A DNA stretch of 64,000 bases from Pontibacter litorisediminis (GTDB lineage: Bacteria > Bacteroidota > Bacteroidia > Cytophagales > Hymenobacteraceae). Where the stretch lies: contig NZ_JARDUA010000001.1 in NCBI RefSeq assembly GCF_029360645.1, positions 1,240,001 through 1,304,000 on the forward strand, given 5' to 3'. The translations under genes were made by a program, and so were the position numbers. The notes beneath the pieces were generated by a model, which was not told the origin of the DNA, did not search any database, and saw only the letters and a list, made by a program, of their open reading frames with translations. Positions 55,955-63,614 of the stretch are shown one piece after another (position 1 is the stretch's first letter; each line of letters starts with the position of its first letter).

Positions 55955-56084
55955 GATCATCAAGTGATCCCGTTTGGATTAATTATTCACCAATCGGTAC
56001 CATTTACTTCTAATAAAACCCGCTTAAACGGGCTAAAAATGCGGTTACTGTGATTTCTATAGGAAGCTATTTGAAGCCTTATAC

Positions 56085-57464
56085 CTAAAATTGGTGCCCA
56101 ATTTGGTGCCCATTTTTCAGGTCCGGACGCTGGTCAAGTTTGGCAGATTGGCGCCGGAAAGCCAACACCAGCTCGTTCGTATCAGTGCCCACGTAAGCAT
56201 TAAAAGCAGCCTCTGTTTTGTGGCCGGTTGCCTGCATGATCAGCCTGGTCTCCACCCCTTGGTAAATCTTTAGAGTAACGAAGGTTTTGCGCCCGATCTT
56301 AGTAGTGAGATTTAAGCGGCTAATGCTGGCAAGCTCCTGGATATGCTTCAATTGCCGGTTGATCACTGGGTCCGGGATCTGCGGCAGGCAAGTTTCCTGC
56401 AACCCGTTGTACCTGTCCAGTATCTCATTCGGTTTAAACACCACATCATCATACACCGGAATATAACAGGTATTAAGTGTCTTGGTAGCCGCCAGCACAA
56501 TCACATCTCCTTTGATGTCTGTAGGCCTCAGCTTCTTTACGTCAGATACGCGCAGGCCGGTGTAGCACATCATCAGGAAGATATCCCTCACAACCTCTAA
56601 CTCTTTCGCATAACCCGCTACTCTTGCTTTATCCTGGTACCTGGCTTTAGGAAACTTCTCCAGGATGAAGTCGCTCACCTTCTGTGAGCTAAAATCTAAC
56701 TTATAGATTGCTTGTACTTCGCGGGCTGACAGGGCATCTACTCCCACATACATGGATGTAACTTTAAAGCCCCTGTACTTGCGGTTAATCTGTAGATCCT
56801 CCTCCAACTCCTCTTCACACCACTTCAAAAAGCTTTTCAGCTTTTTCACATGCTTCCCAAAGTTGTTCGGCTTTTGCTTCAGTGTCTCCAGCATGTATTT
56901 CTGGAACTCCACATAAAATGCCTTATCAATACCTTCAAAGGTAATAAGCCGCTCCCGATGCTTCTCAAACTCTTTAAAGCGCGCAATAGTGGAGGAGTTA
57001 CCCTTAATGGTACCGGGTGAAGTTTTCTTACCAGAATGGTCCTGGATCTTGTCCTTCAGGTGGTCGTTCCATTGATTAAACAACCTGAAGAACTGGCTCT
57101 GCTCCTCCTCTACTAGTTCTTGCTGAGGAGCCAACACAGGCTCTTCTGGCTCCTTCTCCAGTTTAACTCTTTCTTCAAACTGAGTCTTCAGTTTAGTAGG
57201 GGTAAGCAGTTCCTGGCGCTTCTCATGCTCTTGGTAAATATCGTGCAGAATCTCCTCCCATCGGTTCAGTTTGGAGTTGATATGGTGAGCAAAAGGTGCC
57301 TTGCCCTTCATCTTTTGGGCCTCTTCATCCCAGTGCTCCGGAAGGCACCGCTCGCCGGTAGAAATGTACAGCTGTTTGCCGAAAGTTATTTTCAAACGGA
57401 TAGGGGCATAACCATTCCTTGTCAGCCGCTCTTTACGTAAGTAGCGCTTTACTTCCATGTGCAA
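56085..57464 (-). CDS. Tyrosine recombinase / integrase (Bacteroidota mobile-element type)
   Basis: Site-specific recombinase of the element. N-terminal arm-binding domain about 5-90 (KRYLRKERLTRNGYAPIRLKI), SAM-like core-binding domain about 120-230 and catalytic domain about 240-430. Catalytic residues: R305 in YTGLRVSDVKKL, R392 in KIGRKTFVTL, H415 in QATGHKTEAAF and nucleophile Y424 in FNAYVGTD. The first position of box II (usually His) is Lys (K389-x-x-R392). A 10-bp direct repeat, TTGGTGCCCA (56091-56100 and 56103-56112), lies inside the last codons and encodes the C-terminal GHQIGHQF. It overlaps the small upstream gene by 16 bp. Confidence 0.92.
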   Translation of the reverse strand: MHMEVKRYLRKERLTRNGYAPIRLKITFGKQLYISTGERCLPEHWDEEAQKMKGKAPFAHHINSKLNRWEEILHDIYQEHEKRQELLTPTKLKTQFEERVKLEKEPEEPVLAPQQELVEEEQSQFFRLFNQWNDHLKDKIQDHSGKKTSPGTIKGNSSTIARFKEFEKHRERLITFEGIDKAFYVEFQKYMLETLKQKPNNFGKHVKKLKSFLKWCEEELEEDLQINRKYRGFKVTSMYVGVDALSAREVQAIYKLDFSSQKVSDFILEKFPKARYQDKARVAGYAKELEVVRDIFLMMCYTGLRVSDVKKLRPTDIKGDVIVLAATKTLNTCYIPVYDDVVFKPNEILDRYNGLQETCLPQIPDPVINRQLKHIQELASISRLNLTTKIGRKTFVTLKIYQGVETRLIMQATGHKTEAAFNAYVGTDTNELVLAFRRQSAKLDQRPDLKNGHQIGHQF

Positions 57465-57679
57465 CTCCTTTCCGATTCCTTAGTTAACTTTTCTTCAATG
57501 GCCTCAAGTGTGCGCTGGTTTTCCAACTGCACCAAGTTAACTAATTCGATTTTCTGTACAAGATCCTGCAACTGTTTGCTACATTGGTTGCAGTACACGT
57601 TGACGGTCTGCACGTTCTCCTCTACCTGGTTTGCAATAAGGTAGATACAAGGGGTTTCATAACTGTTTGTTGAACTCAT
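57449..57679 (-). CDS. Small CxxC protein coupled to the integrase
   Basis: Start taken at 57679 (MSSTNSYETPCIYLIANQVEENVQ); an ATG nine codons upstream is possible. About 76 residues with YCNQCSKQL, a single CxxC, then a probable coiled coil (QDLVQKIELVNLVQLENQRTLEAIEEKL). It overlaps the integrase start by 16 bp in another frame, suggesting translational coupling, and lies between the cargo operon and the integrase. No family is recognised; it could be a recombination directionality or accessory factor. Confidence 0.55.
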   Translation of the reverse strand: MSSTNSYETPCIYLIANQVEENVQTVNVYCNQCSKQLQDLVQKIELVNLVQLENQRTLEAIEEKLTKESERSCTWK

Positions 57680-57740
57680 AGTAAATAATGCTTTTAGCAT
57701 CATCACTACGTTACAACATCGATTTTTATTCTTGAAAGCT

Positions 57741-58382
57741 CTATGGAGTGTACTGATTAATTAGCATCTGATACTTTAGTAGATTAAACTTTAGCTCATC
57801 TTGCTCCATTTCAATCTCTTGAACTCTTCCTGGAGTCAATGAAACAGTACCATTGCTTACAATTAATGGAGGGTTTAACTGATTTAATCTTGGAGTAGTA
57901 GTTAAAAGATTCTTTATATTTCTAATATGAGAATATAAGGTTGTGGTTGTACCACTAATTTTTGTATTTGTAATAGAAGCCAAATCTAACAAAAGGCCGA
58001 CATTTCTTATTGAGACGCTTAATCTCTTTGCATAGGATGCAGCTTCACTATATTCAATAGAGCCAGTAGCTACTTTTAAATCAGTTTCCTGTATAATACT
58101 ATAAAGCTCCTCAAGCCTTCGAAGAATTAACTCTTTATCTACTTTATCAGCCTCCTTTTTAGTTTCAAAATAAGTTGCGACAAAGTAAGCTATATAGAAG
58201 GTTGCAATAAGTGAAGTTAAATCAACGATATTGATTTCATCGTCTAGCTTGAAAATCCCCTTCTTCAGATAAACCCCAAGCAGTAGACCAAATCCAAAAG
58301 TTAATACTAAAACGGCAATGCCAAGATTTTTATGATACGCTAGTTTCTTTAGCCGCGTCTTCAATGTACTCGACAATGTCAT
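57741..58382 (-). CDS. Two-TM membrane protein, third gene of the ATPase/STAS-like cassette
   Basis: 213 residues with no recognised family. Two hydrophobic segments (about 19-43, LGIAVLVLTFGFGLLLGVYLK; about 53-72, VDLTSLIATFYIAYFVATYF) are followed by a charged, probably helical cytoplasmic domain (ETKKEADKVDKELILRRLEELYSIIQET) and a less ordered C-terminus. Its start overlaps the end of the STAS-like gene by 53 bp, so it is coupled to it. The gene is strongly AT-rich (a 60-base sample is 32% G+C), unlike the rest of the window. As the membrane member of the operon it may be the effector or the anchor for the other two proteins; that is inference. Confidence 0.7.
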   Translation of the reverse strand: MTLSSTLKTRLKKLAYHKNLGIAVLVLTFGFGLLLGVYLKKGIFKLDDEINIVDLTSLIATFYIAYFVATYFETKKEADKVDKELILRRLEELYSIIQETDLKVATGSIEYSEAASYAKRLSVSIRNVGLLLDLASITNTKISGTTTTLYSHIRNIKNLLTTTPRLNQLNPPLIVSNGTVSLTPGRVQEIEMEQDELKFNLLKYQMLINQYTP

Positions 58383-58668
58383 TTTCTAAATATGGTTCTT
58401 CTTTTGAAACAAAAATGAGCGTTTTAATAAGATCTTCATAAGGTATGTGATCTTCTCTAATTAATCCTCCAAATGATTCTTCTAAGAAAGAAGTACCATA
58501 TCCCGCAACTCCATCTAAAATAATAGTTAACTTTTCATTCTTCTTTATTGCCTCACGAACGGCATCTTTTAATATAGTTTCTCGGAACAACTCTCCCGAA
58601 AATTCACCTTCCTTTTTGTATCTTGATCCGGGAGTCCTCGTAAAGTCCTTTGCTATGCTAATCTTCAT
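58330..58668 (-). CDS. STAS-like DUF4325 protein
   Basis: 112 residues matching DUF4325: TRTPGSRYKKEGEFSGELFR (about 10-29), then a TIILDGVAGYGTSFLEESFGGL core (about 48-69). The fold resembles STAS anti-anti-sigma proteins. It overlaps the upstream ATPase gene by 11 bp and the downstream membrane-protein gene by 53 bp. In SpoIIAA/SpoIIAB-type pairs a GHKL kinase phosphorylates a STAS partner, so this protein is the natural partner of the adjacent ATPase; no such biochemistry is established for DUF4325. Confidence 0.82.
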   Translation of the reverse strand: MKISIAKDFTRTPGSRYKKEGEFSGELFRETILKDAVREAIKKNEKLTIILDGVAGYGTSFLEESFGGLIREDHIPYEDLIKTLIFVSKEEPYLENDIVEYIEDAAKETSVS

Positions 58669-59749
58669 ATTCCCAATCTAAATTGTGACTTTCTTCATTA
58701 ATTTCCCAATAAATAAAAGTTCCGCTAAAGTTTTTTGATAGAACCTTATATTTATCTCCCTCAACATCCGCATAAACATCATTTGTGATAACATGTAATT
58801 TAGAAGCTTGTTTTCTTTGGCTTACCTCATAAATCCCCGGTAAACCTTTCCCTCTGTAATATTTACCTGTTACAGTTTTATGCAGCTCTCCTTTTAAAAT
58901 TGATTTCAACAAATCAGCGTTACTATTATACGGCAAGAGCGATCTTAATCTAGATAAACCTCCATAAAATTTTTCCCCTGACTTTTTTCCCTGCAAACTG
59001 CTAAAAACGCCAACACCAAAATCAACAAAAGAAAAACTAACAATTTTTTCCCTCTTTCGATGATTAACTGATAGCCACCACTGCTTTCCTCCCTCACCCG
59101 ACCTATCTGCATGATTATGAGTATTCTGCATTAACTCCAAAAGCGAACGCTGAATACCTGGACATCTTCTGGGCTTACCCCATACTGTCTTGGAAGCTTT
59201 TGCTATTAAATCGTTCGCCAGTAGAGGGTCAACTTCTACCCAAGCATGTGTCAAGATAGAGTGATGTTTAGCAATCTTCAGTTTCTTAGACTTTGATAAA
59301 CTAGGGAACAAATTTGAGAAGAAACCAGAATCAATCAAAATTTTACGTGCAATGGTGTTATGAGGAAAATTCCCATTGAAGCCAATCTTCTCAGCTCTAA
59401 ATTTAGCCATTATTGATAATAGAACGACAATCGCATCATACTCTATTATATCAACATCTGAAAGAACCACAAAAACTTTAGTTCTTCTCAAGAAATGTTT
59501 CTCTAGTTTTTGAATGAAACCTATTACTTCATTCGTGTTATTGATGAATGATAGCTTTTGTGGAGCCCAAACTTTAACATAAGCCTTGCTCTGAAACATC
59601 AAGAGCCTTTGGTCATCATTAAGACCTACTTGCGCCTGATTCTTTTGTTTTTGTATCTTCTTAAGTCTTAGCTTCTTCTCTAAAGACTTCCTAGCATTGA
59701 GGAGATTATATTTTTTATAAGTTTGTTTTGTGTATAGTTTCTTCATCAA
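58658..59749 (-). CDS. GHKL (histidine-kinase-like) ATPase with STAS-like N-terminal region
   Basis: 363 residues. A basic N-terminus (1-40) leads to a STAS-like stretch (about 90-145, KVFVVLSDVDIIEYDAIVVLLSIMAKFRAEKIGFNGNFPHN). The GHKL ATP site follows: N-box SLLELMQNTHNHAD (E205, N209, N212), G1 box FVDFGVGVFSS (D243, G247), G2 box RGKGLPGIYEVS (299-310) and a terminal FSGTFIYWEI strand. There is no dimerisation/phospho-His domain or receiver, so it is not a standard sensor kinase; it is closer to anti-sigma-kinase or MORC/Hsp90-like stand-alone ATPases. First gene of an AT-rich three-gene overlapping operon beside the integrase. It is probably a cargo module with a defence or signalling role. 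Confidence 0.82.
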   Translation of the reverse strand: MMKKLYTKQTYKKYNLLNARKSLEKKLRLKKIQKQKNQAQVGLNDDQRLLMFQSKAYVKVWAPQKLSFINNTNEVIGFIQKLEKHFLRRTKVFVVLSDVDIIEYDAIVVLLSIMAKFRAEKIGFNGNFPHNTIARKILIDSGFFSNLFPSLSKSKKLKIAKHHSILTHAWVEVDPLLANDLIAKASKTVWGKPRRCPGIQRSLLELMQNTHNHADRSGEGGKQWWLSVNHRKREKIVSFSFVDFGVGVFSSLQGKKSGEKFYGGLSRLRSLLPYNSNADLLKSILKGELHKTVTGKYYRGKGLPGIYEVSQRKQASKLHVITNDVYADVEGDKYKVLSKNFSGTFIYWEINEESHNLDWEYED

Positions 59750-59853
59750 AGGGCGTTTAAAACACTAACAAATATCAATTACCTCAAACCAAAGCAGTTC
59801 TGGTGCAAAGAATTAGTCGTAGTAAGTCGTAACTGAAAAATAAGTCTTGGTTG

Positions 59854-60237
59854 TCACTTCTGCCCCCTCAATAACTCAATTATCAAATCTTTATCCGCCA
59901 CCGTCTTTTCCAGCAGCGCATACTTCTCCTGCAGGGCCTGGAGGCGCTGAGGACAGTCATCGTTTCCGACGTTAATGGCTTGCTTGTTCTTTCCTACCTG
60001 ATTGGCATAGTTGGCTTGGCCGGTGTTAGTAAAGTCAGCAGCTAACTGATCCTGAAAGAAGTAATCCATACTTACCCCTAAAAGATTGCAGATCTTAACC
60101 AGATACCTGGTTTCAATGGAATCCCTTTTGTAAACCTTATATAGGTTTCCTAAGCTCATCTCTGCAGCAGCTGCTATTTCTTCATCAGAACGGCCGGAGC
60201 GCTTTACGGCCTCTTTTAATTTCTCGCCAAAAATCAT
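59854..60237 (-). CDS. XRE-family HTH repressor of the element
   Basis: 127 residues. Helix-turn-helix about 4-60 (GEKLKEAVKRSGRSDEEIAAAAEMSLGNLYKVYKRDSIET, LVKICNLLGVSMDYFF), then a polar linker and a C-terminal coiled coil (QRLQALQEKYALLEKTVADKDLIIELL). It is divergent from a small Cro-like gene across a 117-bp gap, the classic arrangement of a phage-type lysogeny switch. It lies upstream of the cargo operon on the same strand. Confidence 0.85.
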   Translation of the reverse strand: MIFGEKLKEAVKRSGRSDEEIAAAAEMSLGNLYKVYKRDSIETRYLVKICNLLGVSMDYFFQDQLAADFTNTGQANYANQVGKNKQAINVGNDDCPQRLQALQEKYALLEKTVADKDLIIELLRGQK

Positions 60238-60354
60238 GTAAAATTTTATATCTGATTGTCAGGTATTTACATTACTTGTTTCGCATTTTGGATAATATTA
60301 TTTGCCATTTTGCGAGAACTATCGTAAAGTTGTGGTATAATCAATCTACAAAGT
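60238..60354. promoter_or_regulatory. Divergent switch region between the two HTH genes
   Basis: 117 bp of AT-rich DNA between oppositely oriented regulators. An imperfect dyad lies around 60281-60315 (TCGCATTTTG on the left, TTTTGCGA on the right), with an AATATT centre. No exact operator repeat could be fixed by eye. Confidence 0.4.
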
Positions 60355-60594
60355 ATGAAAAAGCTACATGAATTGAAACCACTATTGGAGCACGGCGACA
60401 ACATCAGGATATCTAAAATATCTAAAGTGCCGAAATCAACAGTGGATTCTATCCTCTGCGGAGCCCGAAATGCGGAGACTCCAGCAGGTGAAAAAATTCG
60501 CATAGCTGCTCAAAAGCTCATCGACAGCCGAAAAGCCTTGTTCGATGACACCGATGAGGAAGAGCAGCCAGAGCCAAGCCTTCTCAAGGAGTAG
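60355..60594 (+). CDS. Small Cro-like DNA-binding protein
   Basis: 79 residues. It looks like a short HTH: LEHGDNIRISKISKVPKSTVDSILCGARNAETPAGEKIRIAAQKLI spans two helices plus a recognition-helix-like TVDSILCGAR. The acidic C-terminus is DDTDEEEQPEP. It is divergent from the XRE repressor and first on the plus strand, so probably a Cro-type regulator. No specific family match is recalled. Confidence 0.65.
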   Translation: MKKLHELKPLLEHGDNIRISKISKVPKSTVDSILCGARNAETPAGEKIRIAAQKLIDSRKALFDDTDEEEQPEPSLLKE

Positions 60595-60630
60595 CAAAGC
60601 CAAAAGCATACCAATTTTACTATATATACG

Positions 60631-60642
60631 ATAAATATTTAT
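60631..60642. promoter_or_regulatory. 12-bp AT palindrome upstream of the excisionase-like gene
   Basis: ATAAATATTTAT is a perfect palindrome in a very AT-rich stretch (60615-60655) 24 bp before the next start. It could be part of a promoter or a binding site for one of the HTH proteins. Confidence 0.35.
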
Positions 60643-60665
60643 AAAATATTATAACGCGAGACACT

Positions 60666-60968
60666 ATGGGAATGACTGCAAACGAAATTGTCACAGTGGG
60701 TTACCTGCAGGAGGTAACCAATAAACTTCTGCAGGAGATACAGAGCCTGAAGACCATTGCCCACCAGGCTTCCGACCGCATTCTGAGCATTGACGAGGCG
60801 GTGGAACTGGTTGGCTACAGCCGCAAGACAGTTACCAACTGGATCAAGGAAGGCAAGCTGGATCGTAAAGGGAAGCGGGTGTATCTAGAGGCTTTTGAAT
60901 TTGCACCAGGTCAGTACCGCATCTCGCATAACAAGCTAATGGAATTTGGCAAAGTAGGTCAGCACTAA
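60666..60968 (+). CDS. Excisionase-like HTH (MerR/HTH_17 type) protein
   Basis: 100 residues (M3 is also a possible start). An N-terminal helix is followed by the DNA-binding helix pair ILSIDEAVELVGYSRKTVTNWIKEGKLDRKGKRVYLEAFEF (about 40-80), the pattern of HTH_17 excisionase-family proteins, and a C-terminal ISHNKLMEFGK. In Bacteroidota elements such proteins serve as recombination directionality factors or regulators. It is on the plus strand with the rest of the lytic/maintenance-like gene string. Confidence 0.78.
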   Translation: MGMTANEIVTVGYLQEVTNKLLQEIQSLKTIAHQASDRILSIDEAVELVGYSRKTVTNWIKEGKLDRKGKRVYLEAFEFAPGQYRISHNKLMEFGKVGQH

Positions 60969-60986
60969 CCAATTTGATATAACATT

Positions 60987-61223
60987 ATGCCAACCCTAGC
61001 CATACCCACCGTGCAGCAAGCTAATAGTAAGTACAGGCTCTGCCAAAGAATCATCCGTGCCTACGAAGCCGAGCAGTACGAGCTCCATGAGCTGCTCCGC
61101 CAGGGTACCATCACACAACAGGAGCTGGAGCAGCTACTTAATAACCTGGAGGCAGACATGAATAGGCTGAGGCAGGAGCTTAACGGCACCAGGATAATCC
61201 ATCACACCCAGAACGCTGCTTAA
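60987..61223 (+). CDS. Small coiled-coil protein
   Basis: 78 residues, mostly predicted helix: YRLCQRIIRAYEAEQYELHELLRQGTITQQELEQLLNNLEADMNRLRQELNG. No family recognised. It follows the excisionase-like gene by 18 bp and ends in TAATG, sharing one base with the next gene's ATG. Confidence 0.65.
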   Translation: MPTLAIPTVQQANSKYRLCQRIIRAYEAEQYELHELLRQGTITQQELEQLLNNLEADMNRLRQELNGTRIIHHTQNAA

Positions 61224-61444
61224 TGGCAGCAGAACTAGCTATGGAACACTTTGAATACTTAAACGAGCAGCAGCAGCAACAGAAAGCCCTGAAAAGCCGG
61301 CTCAGGCTACTACACGGCAGAAGGGCCGGAACAGACGGATCATCAAAAGAGCACCGCTTACTTGGCGAGGAGATTAACCAGGTGCAGGAATCCCTCTCCG
61401 CTCTGGAGCAGGAGCTACACCAATACCTGACAAGTTTCAACTAA
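61223..61444 (+). CDS. Small coiled-coil protein, coupled to the previous gene
   Basis: 73 residues: a helical segment EHFEYLNEQQQQQKALKSRLRLLHGRRAG and a second helix LLGEEINQVQESLSALEQELHQYL. The start overlaps the previous stop by one base (TAATG), indicating coupled translation. No family recognised; it may form a complex with its neighbour. Confidence 0.62.
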   Translation: MAAELAMEHFEYLNEQQQQQKALKSRLRLLHGRRAGTDGSSKEHRLLGEEINQVQESLSALEQELHQYLTSFN

Positions 61445-61534
61445 CGATACAGGGTCTGCAACAGGGGCTGTACGGGCAAAACCGCTGGACACAGCAGCCG
61501 TGCCCACAGCCCCGCAACCTACCAACAACAGAAT

Positions 61535-62842
61535 ATGCTACTAAGAAAAATCAACCAAGGCAAAGCATTGCTGGCCTGGCACCGTTTTGTACAGCAGAAG
61601 AACGAAGAGCAACCTGTGGTGGAGCGCAAGCGCACCTTACCGGATGGCAGGGAGCAGCTGTTCCATACCCAAACTAAGCTTATTCCTGGCAATGTTGAGG
61701 CCACCGGCTCCCGTATCATCCTGGACTATATCAGAGCTTATGAACACTCCTTCAGGCATGGTTTTACGCCTGATCATGAGGAAGACCTGCCGAGCCTGTT
61801 CACTAATAACTCCAAGTTGGCAGATAAGCGCACTGTCTCCGACCGCACTATTCGCAACCACATCTCCAGGCTTCGCCAGGTAGGTTTGATTTCTGGCTAT
61901 ACTTTCCACGGCACCTACCATGATTTTGAACTGTGGATATCTCCAGAGATACTGTTTGCAGAGGAAAATCAGTGCAACAGAAGCCAACTCGAAGCGCAAA
62001 AAAGCGCCGAAATCGCCGCCCCTGCCCCACCCCAATGCACAAATTTTCCGCTTAATGTAGCATTTGAAACTACTGGAAACATAGAAAAAGAAATTAGCAG
62101 TGTGGATAAGAAAGGAGTTGCGTCGCAACAGGGTGCCATGCCTGGCGGCGATGGCGAAACCAGCAACACCTGCGACACATTTACCGGCGACACAGGGTTG
62201 CAACAGGGGCGCACTCCCGTTGAAGAGACACCTCACGAGCCGCTAGCCGCTCAAAAACAGGATACAGAGGCTGGGGGCGCGGCGACAGCGAGAAAGCCTG
62301 GTGTAAACCCTGTATTCAAATCTTATGTCGAGATCTTCTGGCAATACGCTTACCGCATGCTCTACCCTGGCTACGAATTTGAGGAGGAACAGCACAAAAT
62401 GGCCAAGAATGCCATTTGGTACGGGGTGTACGGCGGCTTTAAGGCGGACCTTACCGAGGATGAATGGGAGCTATACCACGATCAAGCGCTACAACGCATC
62501 GATCTGGCTGCCACCTACTACCGAAATCACCAGGACAAGTACCCACCAATGCCCTACGCTGAGTTTGTGCACGGCTCCGGCTACTTTGACTGGCAAAACA
62601 GCCTGGGCTTCCGCTCCACCGAGAACTGGCTGGTGAAGCAGCAGGTATGGAAGCACCAGCAACGTGTGGAGGATGCTCTCCGCCGTGCCCGAACAGACTT
62701 CAGGCTGCACAAAAAAGGTAAGGCCAAAAAGCGAATCCAGGAGAAAACCCAGATGCAGCTCTTCCGCTTCCATGAGGAACGCATCAAGCGCCTGGGCACT
62801 GATGCCCTTAACAAATATTACAAGCTACACACCAACCTATAA
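61535..62842 (+). CDS. Winged-helix protein, possible replication or partition factor
   Basis: 435 residues, not assigned to a family. N-terminal domain about 1-150 with a helix-turn-helix: FTNNSKLADKRTVSDRTIRNHISRLRQVGLISGYTFHGTYHDFELWISPEIL. The middle (about 150-255) is low-complexity and polar. A C-terminal domain (about 256-435) is rich in aromatic and charged residues (YRMLYPGYEFEEEQHKMAKN; FVHGSGYFDWQNSLGFRSTENWLVKQQ) and ends in a basic helical tail. A DNA-binding head, flexible linker and C-terminal domain are common in plasmid or phage replication initiators, but this is a guess from layout. Confidence 0.6.
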   Translation: MLLRKINQGKALLAWHRFVQQKNEEQPVVERKRTLPDGREQLFHTQTKLIPGNVEATGSRIILDYIRAYEHSFRHGFTPDHEEDLPSLFTNNSKLADKRTVSDRTIRNHISRLRQVGLISGYTFHGTYHDFELWISPEILFAEENQCNRSQLEAQKSAEIAAPAPPQCTNFPLNVAFETTGNIEKEISSVDKKGVASQQGAMPGGDGETSNTCDTFTGDTGLQQGRTPVEETPHEPLAAQKQDTEAGGAATARKPGVNPVFKSYVEIFWQYAYRMLYPGYEFEEEQHKMAKNAIWYGVYGGFKADLTEDEWELYHDQALQRIDLAATYYRNHQDKYPPMPYAEFVHGSGYFDWQNSLGFRSTENWLVKQQVWKHQQRVEDALRRARTDFRLHKKGKAKKRIQEKTQMQLFRFHEERIKRLGTDALNKYYKLHTNL

Positions 62843-62854
62843 CCATACCCTACT

Positions 62855-63133
62855 ATGCAACAGAACACTACAACGTACCAAAGGACAAGTGCCGGTCAGA
62901 AATTTGTAAAGCAGGCGCTCACCAAAATGGTGGTCTACTTCAAAGACGGCAACAACCGCACCTTCCACTCACGAGACCACCGGCTAAAGCATACTGGTCC
63001 GGATAAGGATTTGGGTATTAACCGGCTGAAGAAGCTAGCTCATGGCTGGAAGGCTTATATCCAGTGTGCCATCATCTATGATAATGTTTCCGGAGCAGAG
63101 CTTTACAAGTATAAGGAGGGCTACTGGGCATGA
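62855..63133 (+). CDS. Small basic hypothetical protein
   Basis: 92 residues with VVYFKDGNNRTFHSRD, HRLKHTGPDKDLGINRLKKL and a C-terminal AELYKYKEGYWA. No family recognised. It lies 12 bp after the winged-helix gene and overlaps the next gene by 4 bp (ATGA), so is part of the same transcript. Confidence 0.62.
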   Translation: MQQNTTTYQRTSAGQKFVKQALTKMVVYFKDGNNRTFHSRDHRLKHTGPDKDLGINRLKKLAHGWKAYIQCAIIYDNVSGAELYKYKEGYWA

Positions 63134-63471
63134 GTCCACTGTTGATCAGCCAGCAGATTGAGTTAACCTACCACGAAGCTTACGGTCTATGTGCGGAAAT
63201 TTACAGCTGGCTTTCCCGACCAATCGATCAGAACAACAAGCTGCAGCCATCCGAAGTGTTGGCTGCAGCCTACCTTCAAAGTGCAGCTAAAAAGATAACC
63301 CGCCGGATGTACAAGAAAGCTGGCCCGTACAAGATTACTTTCACTGCCCAGGAGATTATTGCGGTGGACCAAATCATTAACTACTACCCTGTTGAGCTCT
63401 ACAGTGTGCTGAGCAAGTTTGAAAGGAAGGCCCTGAATTATGACCAGCTGATAGCGTTACACTGCGGTTAA
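63130..63471 (+). CDS. Hypothetical protein in the element's plus-strand operon
   Basis: 113 residues, mainly helical: SQQIELTYHEAYGLCAEIYSWLSRP, SEVLAAAYLQSAAKKITRRMYKKAG and a C-terminal VELYSVLSKFERKALNYDQLI. ATGA overlap with the previous gene indicates coupled translation. No family recognised. Confidence 0.6.
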   Translation: MSPLLISQQIELTYHEAYGLCAEIYSWLSRPIDQNNKLQPSEVLAAAYLQSAAKKITRRMYKKAGPYKITFTAQEIIAVDQIINYYPVELYSVLSKFERKALNYDQLIALHCG

Positions 63472-63541
63472 AATGTTGGGCTTTATTCACTTCTCCCATT
63501 CCAAAGTGGTGGATTCATGGAACCTTGCAAACACTTGAAAA

Positions 63542-63614
63542 CAAGTTACTTAACAACTTGATAGTGAGTCATAATTGGTCGTCCTTAGATGTACAATAAA
63601 ACGCTAAACGACCA
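63542..63614 (+). promoter_or_regulatory. Two inverted repeats before the amidoligase gene
   Basis: CAAGTT-acttaac-AACTTG at 63542-63560 is a 6-bp dyad. TGGTCGT (63576-63582) pairs exactly with ACGACCA (63608-63614), whose last base is the first base of the amidoligase ATG. The second could fold in mRNA over the start or act as a DNA operator. Confidence 0.45.
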
